Assembly: GCA_907165275.2 (NCBI GenBank)
Contig: OU015652.1
Span: 3,735,001-3,799,000 of the forward strand
DNA length: 64,000 bases
Reading direction: 5' to 3'
Source of the DNA: Zygaena filipendulae
Taxonomy: Eukaryota; Arthropoda; Insecta; Lepidoptera; Zygaenidae
Notes under the pieces: generated by a model
Database searches by the model: none
Told to the model about the DNA's origin: nothing
The model's input: only the letters and a program-made list of their open reading frames with translations
Made by a program: the position numbers and the translations under genes
In this document: positions 54,712 through 64,000 of the stretch, in pieces
How the letters are laid out: each line of letters begins with the position of its first letter
Numbering within the stretch: the stretch's first letter is position 1

Positions 54712-55925
54712 TTGTTAGATATGAATGGCACTGTGGTCTTAGATACAATATTTTAGATAATTAAAATTTGTACCTATATAGCAGTTTAATATATAGTTTG
54801 GTTACTGGATTTCTTTTTTACCATAACCTCTTTATAGAATTGAATCACATATACCTAATATATACGTAGGTATGTGTATTGTATATAATTGATACATAAT
54901 CTAAGCGATTTAATTATTATACACGGACACAGATTAATAGGCTATAAATATATCTCAATCATATCAAAAAATTACCCATAATAAACTGAACATGAGGCAC
55001 AATAAATTTAATGCTTTGGTAAGTCGATTTAAACGGTACCTGCAGGCAAGCAACTATCTATAGATATCTAACAAGTCCATTCGCTCGTTAATACACATAC
55101 AACACAAACCATTACCGTCGCTCGTAAGTCGTAGGGCGCACCTGTGTTGGTTTTAAGATTTATACTATAAACACTTGTTCTAAATTCCGCCATGTTTCCG
55201 ACACCTTTAAAGGTCGGAGTCGTCGTAGACTCGTGACGTTCGAAAGGGAATACTGACTGCTCAAGCAAAATATGGTTCGGTCACGAATTGCGTTCGTTTT
55301 TTGTTGAAGAAATGTTAAACGTTTCAAACCGCAGTTGTCTACACTGAACAATACAATTTATACCATTAAGTAATTTGAAGAAGTGGTTCCCATTGCGTTC
55401 TCTTAGTACCTATGCTGAACGATGCCATCGGTGTTGTAACTACTTCATTGGATCTATTTTTTTTTTCATCAAACAAAATTACATAACATTGTTTTTCATA
55501 TGAAGTTGACGCTAGGAAATTTTAATATTAAAAATTTTATTATGGATTTTATTATGGAAATGTAACTAAAATAGTCAAGCACGGCTTAAAGTAAAACCTA
55601 TGTTATTACTTGGTATAAAATTAAAATGGTAGCCGTCAGAATAATTTCTTCGCATACCCATAGCCATGATTCATGAATATTCTGGTCACAATACTAACGA
55701 ATACCGAAGAATATGACTGAACCGTTGAAAGAATTGTTCTCACCATAAGGGTTGTCTAAGCTATCATTATCAAAAAATCTCATTTTTCTTCCCGTGTCAT
55801 ATAAGATTACCTATAAATTTATTACAAAACCACCCAGTTCCTAAAGTTTTTCTTACTTATTACTTAATTTCTTTGTATTTTTAATGTGTGGAAAGTATAT
55901 CTCAAGAATGAATTAATGTTTATCT
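54712..55925. other. No gene supported
   Basis: A GC-richer stretch at 55075-55350 contains on the minus strand MAEFRTSVYSINLKTNT then a possible donor CAG|GTGCGC (about 55140-55192). A start codon in good context (AAACATGGCGG) makes a small first exon conceivable, but there is no further support. Confidence 0.25.
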
Positions 55926-55927
55926 CC

Positions 55928-55980
55928 TAGATAAATGATTGGTCTCCGCTGCGGTCGGAGCGCAACCAATCATTTATCTA
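55928..55980. repeat. Small foldback, 17-bp arms
   Basis: TAGATAAATGATTGGTC... and ...CAACCAATCATTTATCTA around a CCGCTGCGGTCGGAGCG loop. Confidence 0.8.
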
Positions 55981-57140
55981 CGGTTTAACTTCATATTATT
56001 TCATGTCTAATTCATACGCTTATTGAAAAAAACTTATGAAAGTATGGAGATTGTAACTAAGTATGTTTATTCTCTTAGTGGAAACCCTAGTCCTTCTACT
56101 CGCCTTTTACGCATTCCAGAAAGCTTGCAGGTAGGCAGGTAGGTAGGTACAGTTAGTAGGTAGCAGAAATACAGTAAACACTTTTGAAAGCCATTGAATC
56201 TTATTGCAATGTTAATAAAGTTCAAAGACTGAACGAAGTGTTAACATATTGCTACTGCTGATGCTGGCTGTACAATAACGGTAGGTCTACTAATACGTGA
56301 GCGAGGTCACAGGCCCGAATTAGATTTAAAAACCATAGGCGTTACTATGTTTTCCGTTTTACATACCGAATCCATAACTGAAATACCTGATATTTTAGTA
56401 AAAGGTACCTAGAGAAAACATCTAGTCGACTCTCTCCAATTTCCCATCAAACATACATGTACATAGAAAACAAATTAAACAATATTTAGTGATTGAAGAA
56501 GGCTTGAAAAAATTAATTGTACCTATCCTAAAAATAAGTTATCCAATCTTTAATATGTCTTATAAAACAAGTCGAATCCGATACCCAACGATATCTATTA
56601 CAAAATTTATAATCTCGTAGATATTATTCATTTAAATTTATGTCCACACCAATTCATCATATAATCGAAAATTAATTGCAAACACAGTAATATACCTAAA
56701 TATAAAATTTTTATGTGATTAATAGAAATTTCACTTTACTTTCTTATTCAAGCTGTAATTAATAATAATTCAAGTATCAAAATATAATGATAAAATAAAG
56801 GTAGGTCAGTTTTTCTAAATATGTGGTCCAACAGAGTTCAACCTACAAAAAATTTCGATGGCAGTGCCGTTCCTTTGTCTTTTCTCGCGTCTAGACGATC
56901 TATTGATGACCTTATGAGTATTTAATGATGACATGTCAGCACCGCAGAGATTCTCTGTTTCTTAGAATTCATCGCTACGATGAATGTGGGTAAACGTTAG
57001 ATGAGAAAGGTCTTTCCAATAAAAAAAAAATCCTTAAAAAAAATGAGTAAGTACCTACCTACTCTAACTACTTACGAGTATACACAGAGTATACATACAA
57101 CCTGCTCGACAATGTCAAATTACATAAATCATGCAATCTC
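55981..57140. other. No gene seen
   Basis: AT-rich, with an (AGGT)n stretch at 56129-56165. Confidence 0.5.
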
Positions 57141-57149
57141 GACGTAAAA

Positions 57150-57500
57150 CAAGGCATTACATCCCAATGCAAGGGAGGGAGGTAATGTTGTATGAAACTC
57201 CGAAGGGAGTAAGGTGATTTGAGTTTGGAACGTTAAAATTTGTAGGAAAACTCATAATATTTTTTCTTTTAATGTGAAGTTCGGTTACCAGTTCGGTTTT
57301 CTAATAAACCTTCTTTATTGTAAAGAAGGTTTATTAAAGAGGCCCGGTGAAAAGAGGGTTTATATCTCACAGTCAGTATGAAAAGTAGAGTATTCATCTC
57401 GAGGATAAAGCTTGTCTTCGTCACGGGCGGCTTAAAAACACCTCGCTTCAGTCAGGACTCACATAACTCTCTCGCTTCGCTCAGGAGTAAAGTTTTTAAA
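57150..57500. repeat. Cluster of GC-rich short palindromes
   Basis: GCATTACATCCCAATGC and AGGGAGGGAGGTAATG, a perfect 14-bp hairpin AATAAACCTTCTTT...AAAGAAGGTTTATT (57302-57336), and CACGGGCGGC plus CTCTCGCTTCGCTCAGGAG. Resembles the core of 48800-49022. Confidence 0.6.
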
Positions 57501-57509
57501 TTTTTAATT

Positions 57510-59770
57510 TTTAATATTAACATCTATAACTGACCGTTTTATTTTAATTAGGTAAGTTTAATTCGTGTAATGTATACCTACCTACGTGAACACCGTTATT
57601 TATGAATGGATCATGGATATACAATATACATAGTTTTGGAAACAAATAGATTTACAATTTTTTTTATAACATTCTTAAAAATTGGTAATGGAATTTAAAT
57701 TAATTTGTCTCCAATTAAACAATCTTACGATTAGTTAAACTATGACGAAATGGGTAGGCTATACCTACTCTCTACGATTATGTTTGGCAAACTACACAAA
57801 GTTCACTCTCATGATGTTAATTCACATTTAGTAACAAAACCGTTCTCAATTTACTACCAAACCATAGAACATTTAAAGTTATAGTTAAAGTTGAAATTAC
57901 AGTGATCGTGAAATATGGCATAGAATTGGCGAATCATATTACACGGTAGAAACTTTCATTTGTTTTAGTAAATTTGTGAAATATTTGCTAAAAAACGCTT
58001 TGACTTTCTATAGATGCGTTTCCTTATTATGATGTAGTACATTCTATAATCGGTATAGAAGGTAAGGAAAACATAACAGCAAAATAAATGGTCGATTGTG
58101 GTAAGTGTAGGTCTTTGGCCAGGCCCTAATATGGCGAAGAAAGTTGTGTAGAAACATGCTCAAGTGTACGTCCAGAGTTTAGTACTGGGAAAATAATTCA
58201 AATAGATCTTGGATCACTTCATATTTATTACTTCAGGACTTTATTGTCCGATAGAAGTTGATAGTGAATTTCGAGTTCCCATTTCTACTTAGAGCAGAGT
58301 TGATCATTATATATTTTATTGTTGCAAAAATCTTTTTACGATATAAACAAATTGTAAATCAAAATAAAAATCAATAAGTAATACATTTAGTAGGTAGGTA
58401 GGTATGTAACTTTAGCGTTCAAGTAGAATATCCGAGACGAACGAATTACTGTGTGTTTCTAGAATCTTAAATAATATTATACTAAATAATCGTTTTTACC
58501 TTGTTTTTGGTACTAACATGCATGAAGTTTCAAGTATTAAGATTAACCAATGATTTTTCGGTTAGGAGGTAACAATAAAAGAATTATTATTTCGTACGCT
58601 ATTTTTGCATTAAGTGCTTGAACGTATCAAGTCTTTAATCGGCACCACAGTTCTTCTATTGTTTAAAATGAACTACTACCTATTGTTATATTTCAGATAA
58701 AAACGATTATATAATATTGATGATTTATCTACTCCCTAATATGCGAGTCACTTTCGTACCTACAGAGAAACGATAGTTGAGTAGGTACTTATCTATCTAG
58801 CTTTTGAATTTGATAGGTACCTTTTTATAATAAAAAGGGTTTTGTTTTTGATTTTTTAGATAGTAATTTTTGGTTATAAACATGTTTCTCTCGAACGTCA
58901 TATTCAGAAATCAAGTTCTTCATATCAATAAGAGAAGTACCTACCTACTAAAGAAAAGCTACTTTCACAAACATTAATCGAAATTCAAAATAATGAGGTC
59001 AAATTAATAAATACATAGTTATGTTCATGGGACTCTACCTAATGGTCAATTTTTTAGACGAATGATAATACATAGTTCACAGGTGAACGAATAGTAGATA
59101 AATTCGCTGCGATGAATTTGTGTGTCATGACAAATGGCTGAAGTGTGGTAAATTTAAAACTTAGCTTTAGCTAATTCGTCGACTCGGCTAACAGCCTTGG
59201 CGCTAGTTGTTGCAATTAACGAAGGCCGTGAATTAAACGTCCTAATGATCGAACTTCAAAGGATTCACCAGAAATGCAGATCACGCAAAAAGCACTTAAA
59301 TTCAAAAGCAAATAAACATTCTGAAGAAGCGAAATAATTGTTTGGAGCAGTAAGTCACCACAGATAGGGTAGAGTTTATTGCGCAGGTTTAATTTATTTT
59401 TGCTATTTTTACTGTGTAAGTTGTGTATGTAATCGTGTGTGTGTCGGTCAGTTTTAACGTCTGATTTCTTAAAATTCAGTGTTCGTATATACATAGGTAT
59501 AGGTAATAGGATCGACAAATAATTAAGGTCCTTAAAAATAATTTAAAAAAAAAGAAGTTTTTACTACATCTACGTATAGGTATCGTGTTAACAATTTTGC
59601 TCGAGTAAGTATTTTGTAAAGTGATAAGAAACAAAGAAATGGGTTGGGCTGTTGGGCAACAGATGCGCGTGGGCAGTGTAAGTATACAATGTGTCTGCCA
59701 CCTGCCAATATCGTGGCTGCAACTGCCACTCAGACCCACCTACGCGCCAGGGTCGCTTGATATAGATCTT
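57510..59770. other. No gene seen
   Basis: AT-rich with TAGGTA motifs. ORFs at 59216-59739 (-) overlap each other and lack recognisable domains. Confidence 0.45.
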
Positions 59771-59777
59771 TGCTCCA

Positions 59778-59915
59778 TGTTACATCGAGTTGGCGCAGTG
59801 GTCTCCATGCCACTCCGCTAATCCAGCGGTTCCGTGTTTGATTCCCGGCTAAGCTATAACGTGCCATAACTTAGTGTGAGATGTCTGTGTATTTCGAAGT
59901 ACCTATTACTATTTA
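59778..59915 (+). mobile_element. tRNA-derived SINE, short copy
   Basis: A box TTGGCGCAGTGG and B-box-like GTGTTTGATTCCCGG at tRNA spacing, then CATAACTTAGTGTGAGATGT. The long middle block of the 52493 copy is missing. Confidence 0.65.
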
Positions 59916-60009
59916 GTATCATTAAAATCACCCAAACATGAAGTTGAGTTGGTTAATAAACTTCAAAGTTAAAATATAAACAGATCAATTTTCGAAAGAA
60001 TTCGAGAAA

Positions 60010-60242
60010 TCCTATTAATATTATAAACGCAAAAGTTTGTAAGTATGTATGGATAGATGGATGGATGGATGGATGAATGGATGGATGTTTGTTACTCTTT
60101 CACGCAAATGGATGGATTTAAATGAAACTACAATAATATAGCTTATATAGATCAGATTAACACATAGGGTACCTACTTTTTATCCCGGAATTCCCGCGGG
60201 AACTCTGAAATTAACGCGGGTGAAACCGCGGGGCAAAACTAG
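60010..60242 (+). mobile_element. Helitron-like element with (GGAT)n tract
   Basis: A|TCCTATTAATATTATAAACG to GGGGCAAAACTAG|T. The (GGAT)n tract at 60054-60090 is longer than in the close relative at 41171-41381. Confidence 0.85.
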
Positions 60243-61710
60243 TCTGAAATAATTTGTTATGTACCTTTTTATTTAGATTTTCGTTACACGTAGGTACATA
60301 TCTTCCGTATTAGTAGGTACGACAACCAAAGTAAAATTGATGCCAAGACTATGCTTTCGAATTCAGCGAGCAGATGAGCCAGGGAAAGCTGCGAGCATTA
60401 CTTACCAACTAAAGTAGCATATTATGACCTCAAATGCATTTTCATTAAAACCTCAATGCCTACATTCATGATAGTATAGCGAAGATTTTTTGTGTTGTTG
60501 GTATTTTGTTTGACTTTAACATCAAGAACCATTATCTAAATGTTTTGTAGGTATAGATCTTTAACTATGTAAAATACCTAAAAGATATACCTACTACCTG
60601 TCATTTATTAAATTCAATTATTAAATTAGATGATGTTAGTATCGTTAATATCTGAAAGTCAACCAAAACAGAAAAAATCTCTATTATTGGTTACCTACGT
60701 AAGCAAATTAATTACAAAGCAGTTATACTCGTACCAGTAGGTTTTGTAAACAACTTATACCTAATCGTCTATTCCAATCTTTAAATAGCGTCAAATTGAT
60801 CTAATTGATCAGTATTTGAAATATATTAAAATTCGTATTAGACATTATTGTCGCATGACTTTAGAATGCGCGAAAGTTTCCCATGCAAGTTCTAGGATGT
60901 TAAGTTAATCTTAAGTATTTCTAAATAACCTTTAAAAAGAAGAGCATAATATTAAATTGACTATTGTTCTTATTATGCAAATTTATCTAGAATTCTTCGC
61001 GTTTAAAACAATGCCATGCAATTATTTTTTGTCCTTTATGACAAGGCTCCATTCAATGACTGTAGATTTCTGTTTTCTTTTCCACCGGATATTGAACTGC
61101 ATCGAATTATCATCCCGAGTGTTTCGAATCGATTTATATAGTTCGTCTAATATTCCTTCGTCCGAGGTGTGTTGATAGGCCAGTCGTGACTGCTCCATAC
61201 CCGTAGAGATCTCTCCAATTCTCTAAACTACTTTGATATTGTCAGTGACAGGGAAAGTTGTGGGAACTGCAACGGGCTAGGACAGTTCTTATCTGAGGTA
61301 ATGTTAGCGTTTTAATTGCATAAAAAGTAGTCAGTACTTGGTAGGTTCAACAAGGGAGTTTAATTTTCTTTTCTAGTTTATCATTGATGTTAGCTACCAA
61401 GTTCAAGCTTAGGTACCTACCTACTGTGAGATCGAACAATTCTTATGTATAGTGAAAAGTATTTTCTAAATCAACAGTCTGATTTTCTTATGTTAAGCTA
61501 ATTTTATTTAAATTCTTATATAGGCAACGTTTACTTTTGAGATTATTGTGTTTGCACGATTAGATTTTGCATATTTTGTTTCCTTATATTTTGAAAACAA
61601 CCAAACTACGCGTAGGTACCTATTACAAACTGCATTATTTAGTTACATATTAATTATGTTTGACTAAAAAAGAACAACTGATGACTTCTTCAAACAGTAC
61701 TATAATAATA
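60243..61710. other. No gene seen
   Basis: AT-rich; the ORF at 60957-61175 has no recognisable domain. Confidence 0.5.
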
Positions 61711-61715
61711 ATAAT

Positions 61716-61767
61716 TTCCCCAATACAAACATTACCAAATTATATGGTAATGTTTGTATCTAATTGG
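61716..61767. repeat. Hairpin, 17-bp arms
   Basis: CAATACAAACATTACCA and TGGTAATGTTTGTAT around AATTATA. Confidence 0.8.
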
Positions 61768-62599
61768 TAGTGCAGCCGTAGCATTTATATGTTGGTATAT
61801 GGGGTCATAATGGCGTCAATATTTTTATTTTTTTCGATTTCTTCTTTCTTCTCTGTGTTGATACTGTTGATGTGTTCTATTAAACTCGCGCGCAATTTCG
61901 TTTATCGAGTTATATAATTACGCAAGTGACATTTATCCATGCAGCCGTCTGGTTAACGCAACACTGTAGGTAATAGATAGAGGCGTGTAACGTATTCCGT
62001 CTATCAGATATATGCAACTCTCATTGTATGATTTACAGCCTACCGATCATTGCCATTAACATCTACCTACGCGAAATCGGTCATCAAATGAAATGGTTTC
62101 GCTTTCACATCAGTTCAACTGGGAATATTTGCCCACTATGACGTTATTGGCAAAATGGATGTATTCTAGGAAGTAAAGCTAAGAGCAAGATTCCACTAGA
62201 ATTGGCTTATATTCAGAAAATTTATTACAGAGTGACTTGTAACAATATGTAACTATCTCCATTCAATAAAGCCCGAATAGAAAAAAACCACGATTAATTA
62301 TACGTATTGTGCATTAATAACGGTGGATCGATACAGGATCGATAGAGAAGAACATCATATTAAATTAAAATTGAAACTATTCACAAACTTTTATTCAAAT
62401 CATAGTGAGTTAAAATTTTATTAAATTTAGATTTAAAAAGTGATATTTTACTTTAGTTTTAGTTTTGTTTAGTTTTGCATATTATAATATTTATACTCAT
62501 ATTATAATAATATACTTAGTGTATGTTTGTAATGTTTAATGTTCGAAATAAATGTTTTATTATATACTTACTAATATGCTTTCCATCAAAATTTTATTC
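61768..62599. other. No gene seen
   Basis: AT-rich, no recognised element. Confidence 0.5.
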
Positions 62600-62797
62600 T
62601 GTATTTGGTTGAAAAAATAATAGACACGTATTTTTTGCTTTTTCAAATTAGTGAAAAAATGCTAAGATAATGTGCTATAAACTGTAGCACGGCATGACGT
62701 CACGCAACATTTCGACTTTATTTTATCACGTAAAAAATTAAAAAATACGTGTCAATTTTTTTTTTACAATCTACAAGACGGATTAAAAACTAAATTT
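62600..62797. mobile_element. TAGTCCGTC MITE, inverted diverged copy
   Basis: TAGACACGTATTTTTTGC at the left, CTACAAGACGGATTAAAAAC at the right, one TGACGTCA palindrome at 62695. Confidence 0.65.
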
Positions 62798-62815
62798 GGT
62801 TGCTAAGCACATTCA

Positions 62816-63010
62816 GGACATAGGGAGACGCCGCCGCTCTCACTGCGCTCGCGCAGCCCGTGCAGCGTCTAATCAATTTCCCACTCAGTAGAAGGCACCT
62901 ATTCGTTACTTTCCATGCCCGACGGCGCTCCGGGTTATCACGTCCTCAACTAATCTCTCCTCAGATTCTCGAGCTTGCAAAGTCCGACCGCAAAATTCTT
63001 CCGGTTCGGT
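62816..63010. other. GC-rich island, no ORF
   Basis: GACGCCGCCGCTCTCACTGC, CCCGACGGCGCTCCGGG and a nearby CTTCCGGTTCGG stand out from AT-rich flanks. It could be a promoter or 5' UTR exon on either strand, for example upstream of the Kazal gene, but nothing decides this. Confidence 0.3.
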
Positions 63011-63439
63011 GAACCATTAAAGAGAATCAAGATTGGGTGCGAAACTTTATTTATTATGCAATTATTTTAACGATACAATCGTGACTTACAGTTCCCGCTG
63101 TACCATATTTGTAGAAGTAATTGCTACTAAGTCGACATGTTCTTGCTCATTAATGAAATGTCTATGGCAAGTGCTAAGTTACTAATAAGGTTGCCTACTA
63201 GTACAATTAGCAAAAAAAAAAAAATTCGCATTTCTTTCCTGCTAGGTATGTGCTAGGTAAATGCTTTTGATAAACATAAGGAAAATTAATTTTAGGTATT
63301 CAATAATTTTGAGTAAGCCATTTTCTCTTGACTTGTTGTGTTCATCTAACAAATAATACTATTTTAGATAGTTTTGTGATTGCTCTTGGTATTTGAGAAA
63401 AATTACCTTCTTCTTTAAGAGAATAGTATAAAATGAAAA

Positions 63440-63500
63440 AAAAAAACATACATACAGCCGAATGCAGAACCTCCTCCTTTTTGGAAGTCGCTTAAAAAGT
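63440..63500 (-). repeat. GGAGGAGGTTCTGC repeat, copy 2
   Basis: On the minus strand CTTCCAAAAAGGAGGAGGTT CTGCATTCGGCTGTATGTAT (two runs), followed by an A/T run. Confidence 0.75.
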
Positions 63501-63950
63501 TCCTATTATTTATTTATAGTGGCTCAAAAGATATCATAACGGTACTTTGTAGGTAACCGAGTGTTAAATAAAAATTTTGTTAGTACCTAACCTAACGAAT
63601 GAAACAAAAGACTGTTTTCTAATTGTAGACTATACCTACCAATGAATATTCTCTTGTCTTTTAAATAAAACAACCTTTTAACCGGTACTCTGTTAAAGTA
63701 AAAATAAGTTATTTGCATTGTAGATAAGCTGCGCTTACGAACACGTAGTAGTATCCACGTATTACTTTCTTTAATGGCAATACGTAGCTAGAAGGTATTA
63801 CCTACTTAGAGTGAAGACAAGTTTATTTTTAAGGTTTTTTTCGTTTGTGCCATAGTCTTATAGTTACAATCAAATATCATCTCCATGATATCCACATCTG
63901 AATCTATATCCATAGATACCAATATTATATAAAGGAAAGATTTGATTTTT
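63501..63950. other. DNA between inverted GGAGGAGG repeats
   Basis: AT-rich; no gene. It is bounded by inverted copies of the same repeat, so it may be the inside of one element. Confidence 0.45.
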
Positions 63951-64000
63951 TTAACCGACTTCCAAAAAGGAGGAGGTTCTGCATTCGGCTGTATGTATGT
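63951..64000 (+). repeat. GGAGGAGGTTCTGC repeat, copy 3, cut by window end
   Basis: AACCGACTTCCAAAAAGGAG GAGGTTCTGCATTCGGCTGT (two runs), continuing past the window. Inverted relative to copies 1 and 2. Confidence 0.8.

Noticed and set aside
59216..59739. Overlapping minus-strand ORFs of up to 100 residues
   Set aside because: No recognisable domain, hydrophobic segments scattered without pattern, and no splice context.
59778..59850. tRNA gene
   Set aside because: Same reason: tRNA-like promoter boxes followed by SINE sequence.

Overview
The window is nuclear DNA of a lepidopteran insect (moth or butterfly). It is AT-rich, has short-exon genes with GT-AG introns, and carries the repeat fauna typical of Lepidoptera: Helitron-like elements ending CCGCGGGGCACAGCTAG, tRNA-derived SINEs with ATT tails, CR1/Jockey-like and RTE-like LINE remnants, and many small TIR elements. 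Family and species cannot be fixed by reading.

One complete host gene is present. Nine exons between 11367 and 23511 (+) join in frame into a 497-residue protein collinear with the spliceosomal U4/U6 snRNP protein Prp31. Its first intron holds, in antisense, a 5'-truncated non-LTR retrotransposon with a 606-codon open reverse transcriptase frame and a 14-bp target-site duplication.

Parts of other genes are visible. At 50861-51387 (-) is the 3' exon of a two-Kazal-domain protein. At 38197-38272 (+) is a probable first coding exon of an unrecognised gene behind a GC-rich upstream region. At 5128-5233 (-) is a possible terminal exon. At 6085-7598 (+) is a THAP zinc-finger gene relic in two exons; it has lost one zinc ligand and has no evident start codon. 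The 3' part of the relic lies in a segment duplicated 2.3-2.5 kb downstream (7450-8162 and 9727-10711).

The rest is intergenic and intronic DNA built largely from mobile elements. Several can be bounded exactly by target duplications: a 3-copy MITE family with 4-bp duplications of form ANTT (27201, 40738, 41462), a hAT-type MITE with an 8-bp duplication (43118-43475), a Harbinger-type deletion derivative with TAA duplication (27627-28120), a long hairpin with TTA duplication (36456-36692), a pogo-type element of 1.7 kb with TA duplication that kept its DNA-binding and tail coding parts but lost its catalytic core (30020-31716), and about 15 Helitron-like copies inserted between A and T. No CRISPR, operon, rRNA or functional tRNA gene was seen, as expected for insect nuclear DNA.

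Layout: 1-5.9 kb LINE, SINE and Helitron remnants with an exact 138-bp repeat at both ends; 6-11 kb THAP relic and its partial duplicate; 11.1-23.6 kb Prp31; 24-50 kb MITE-rich intergenic DNA with one probable first exon at 38.2 kb; 50.8-51.4 kb Kazal exon; 51.4-64 kb repeat-rich DNA, possibly introns or upstream region of the Kazal gene.
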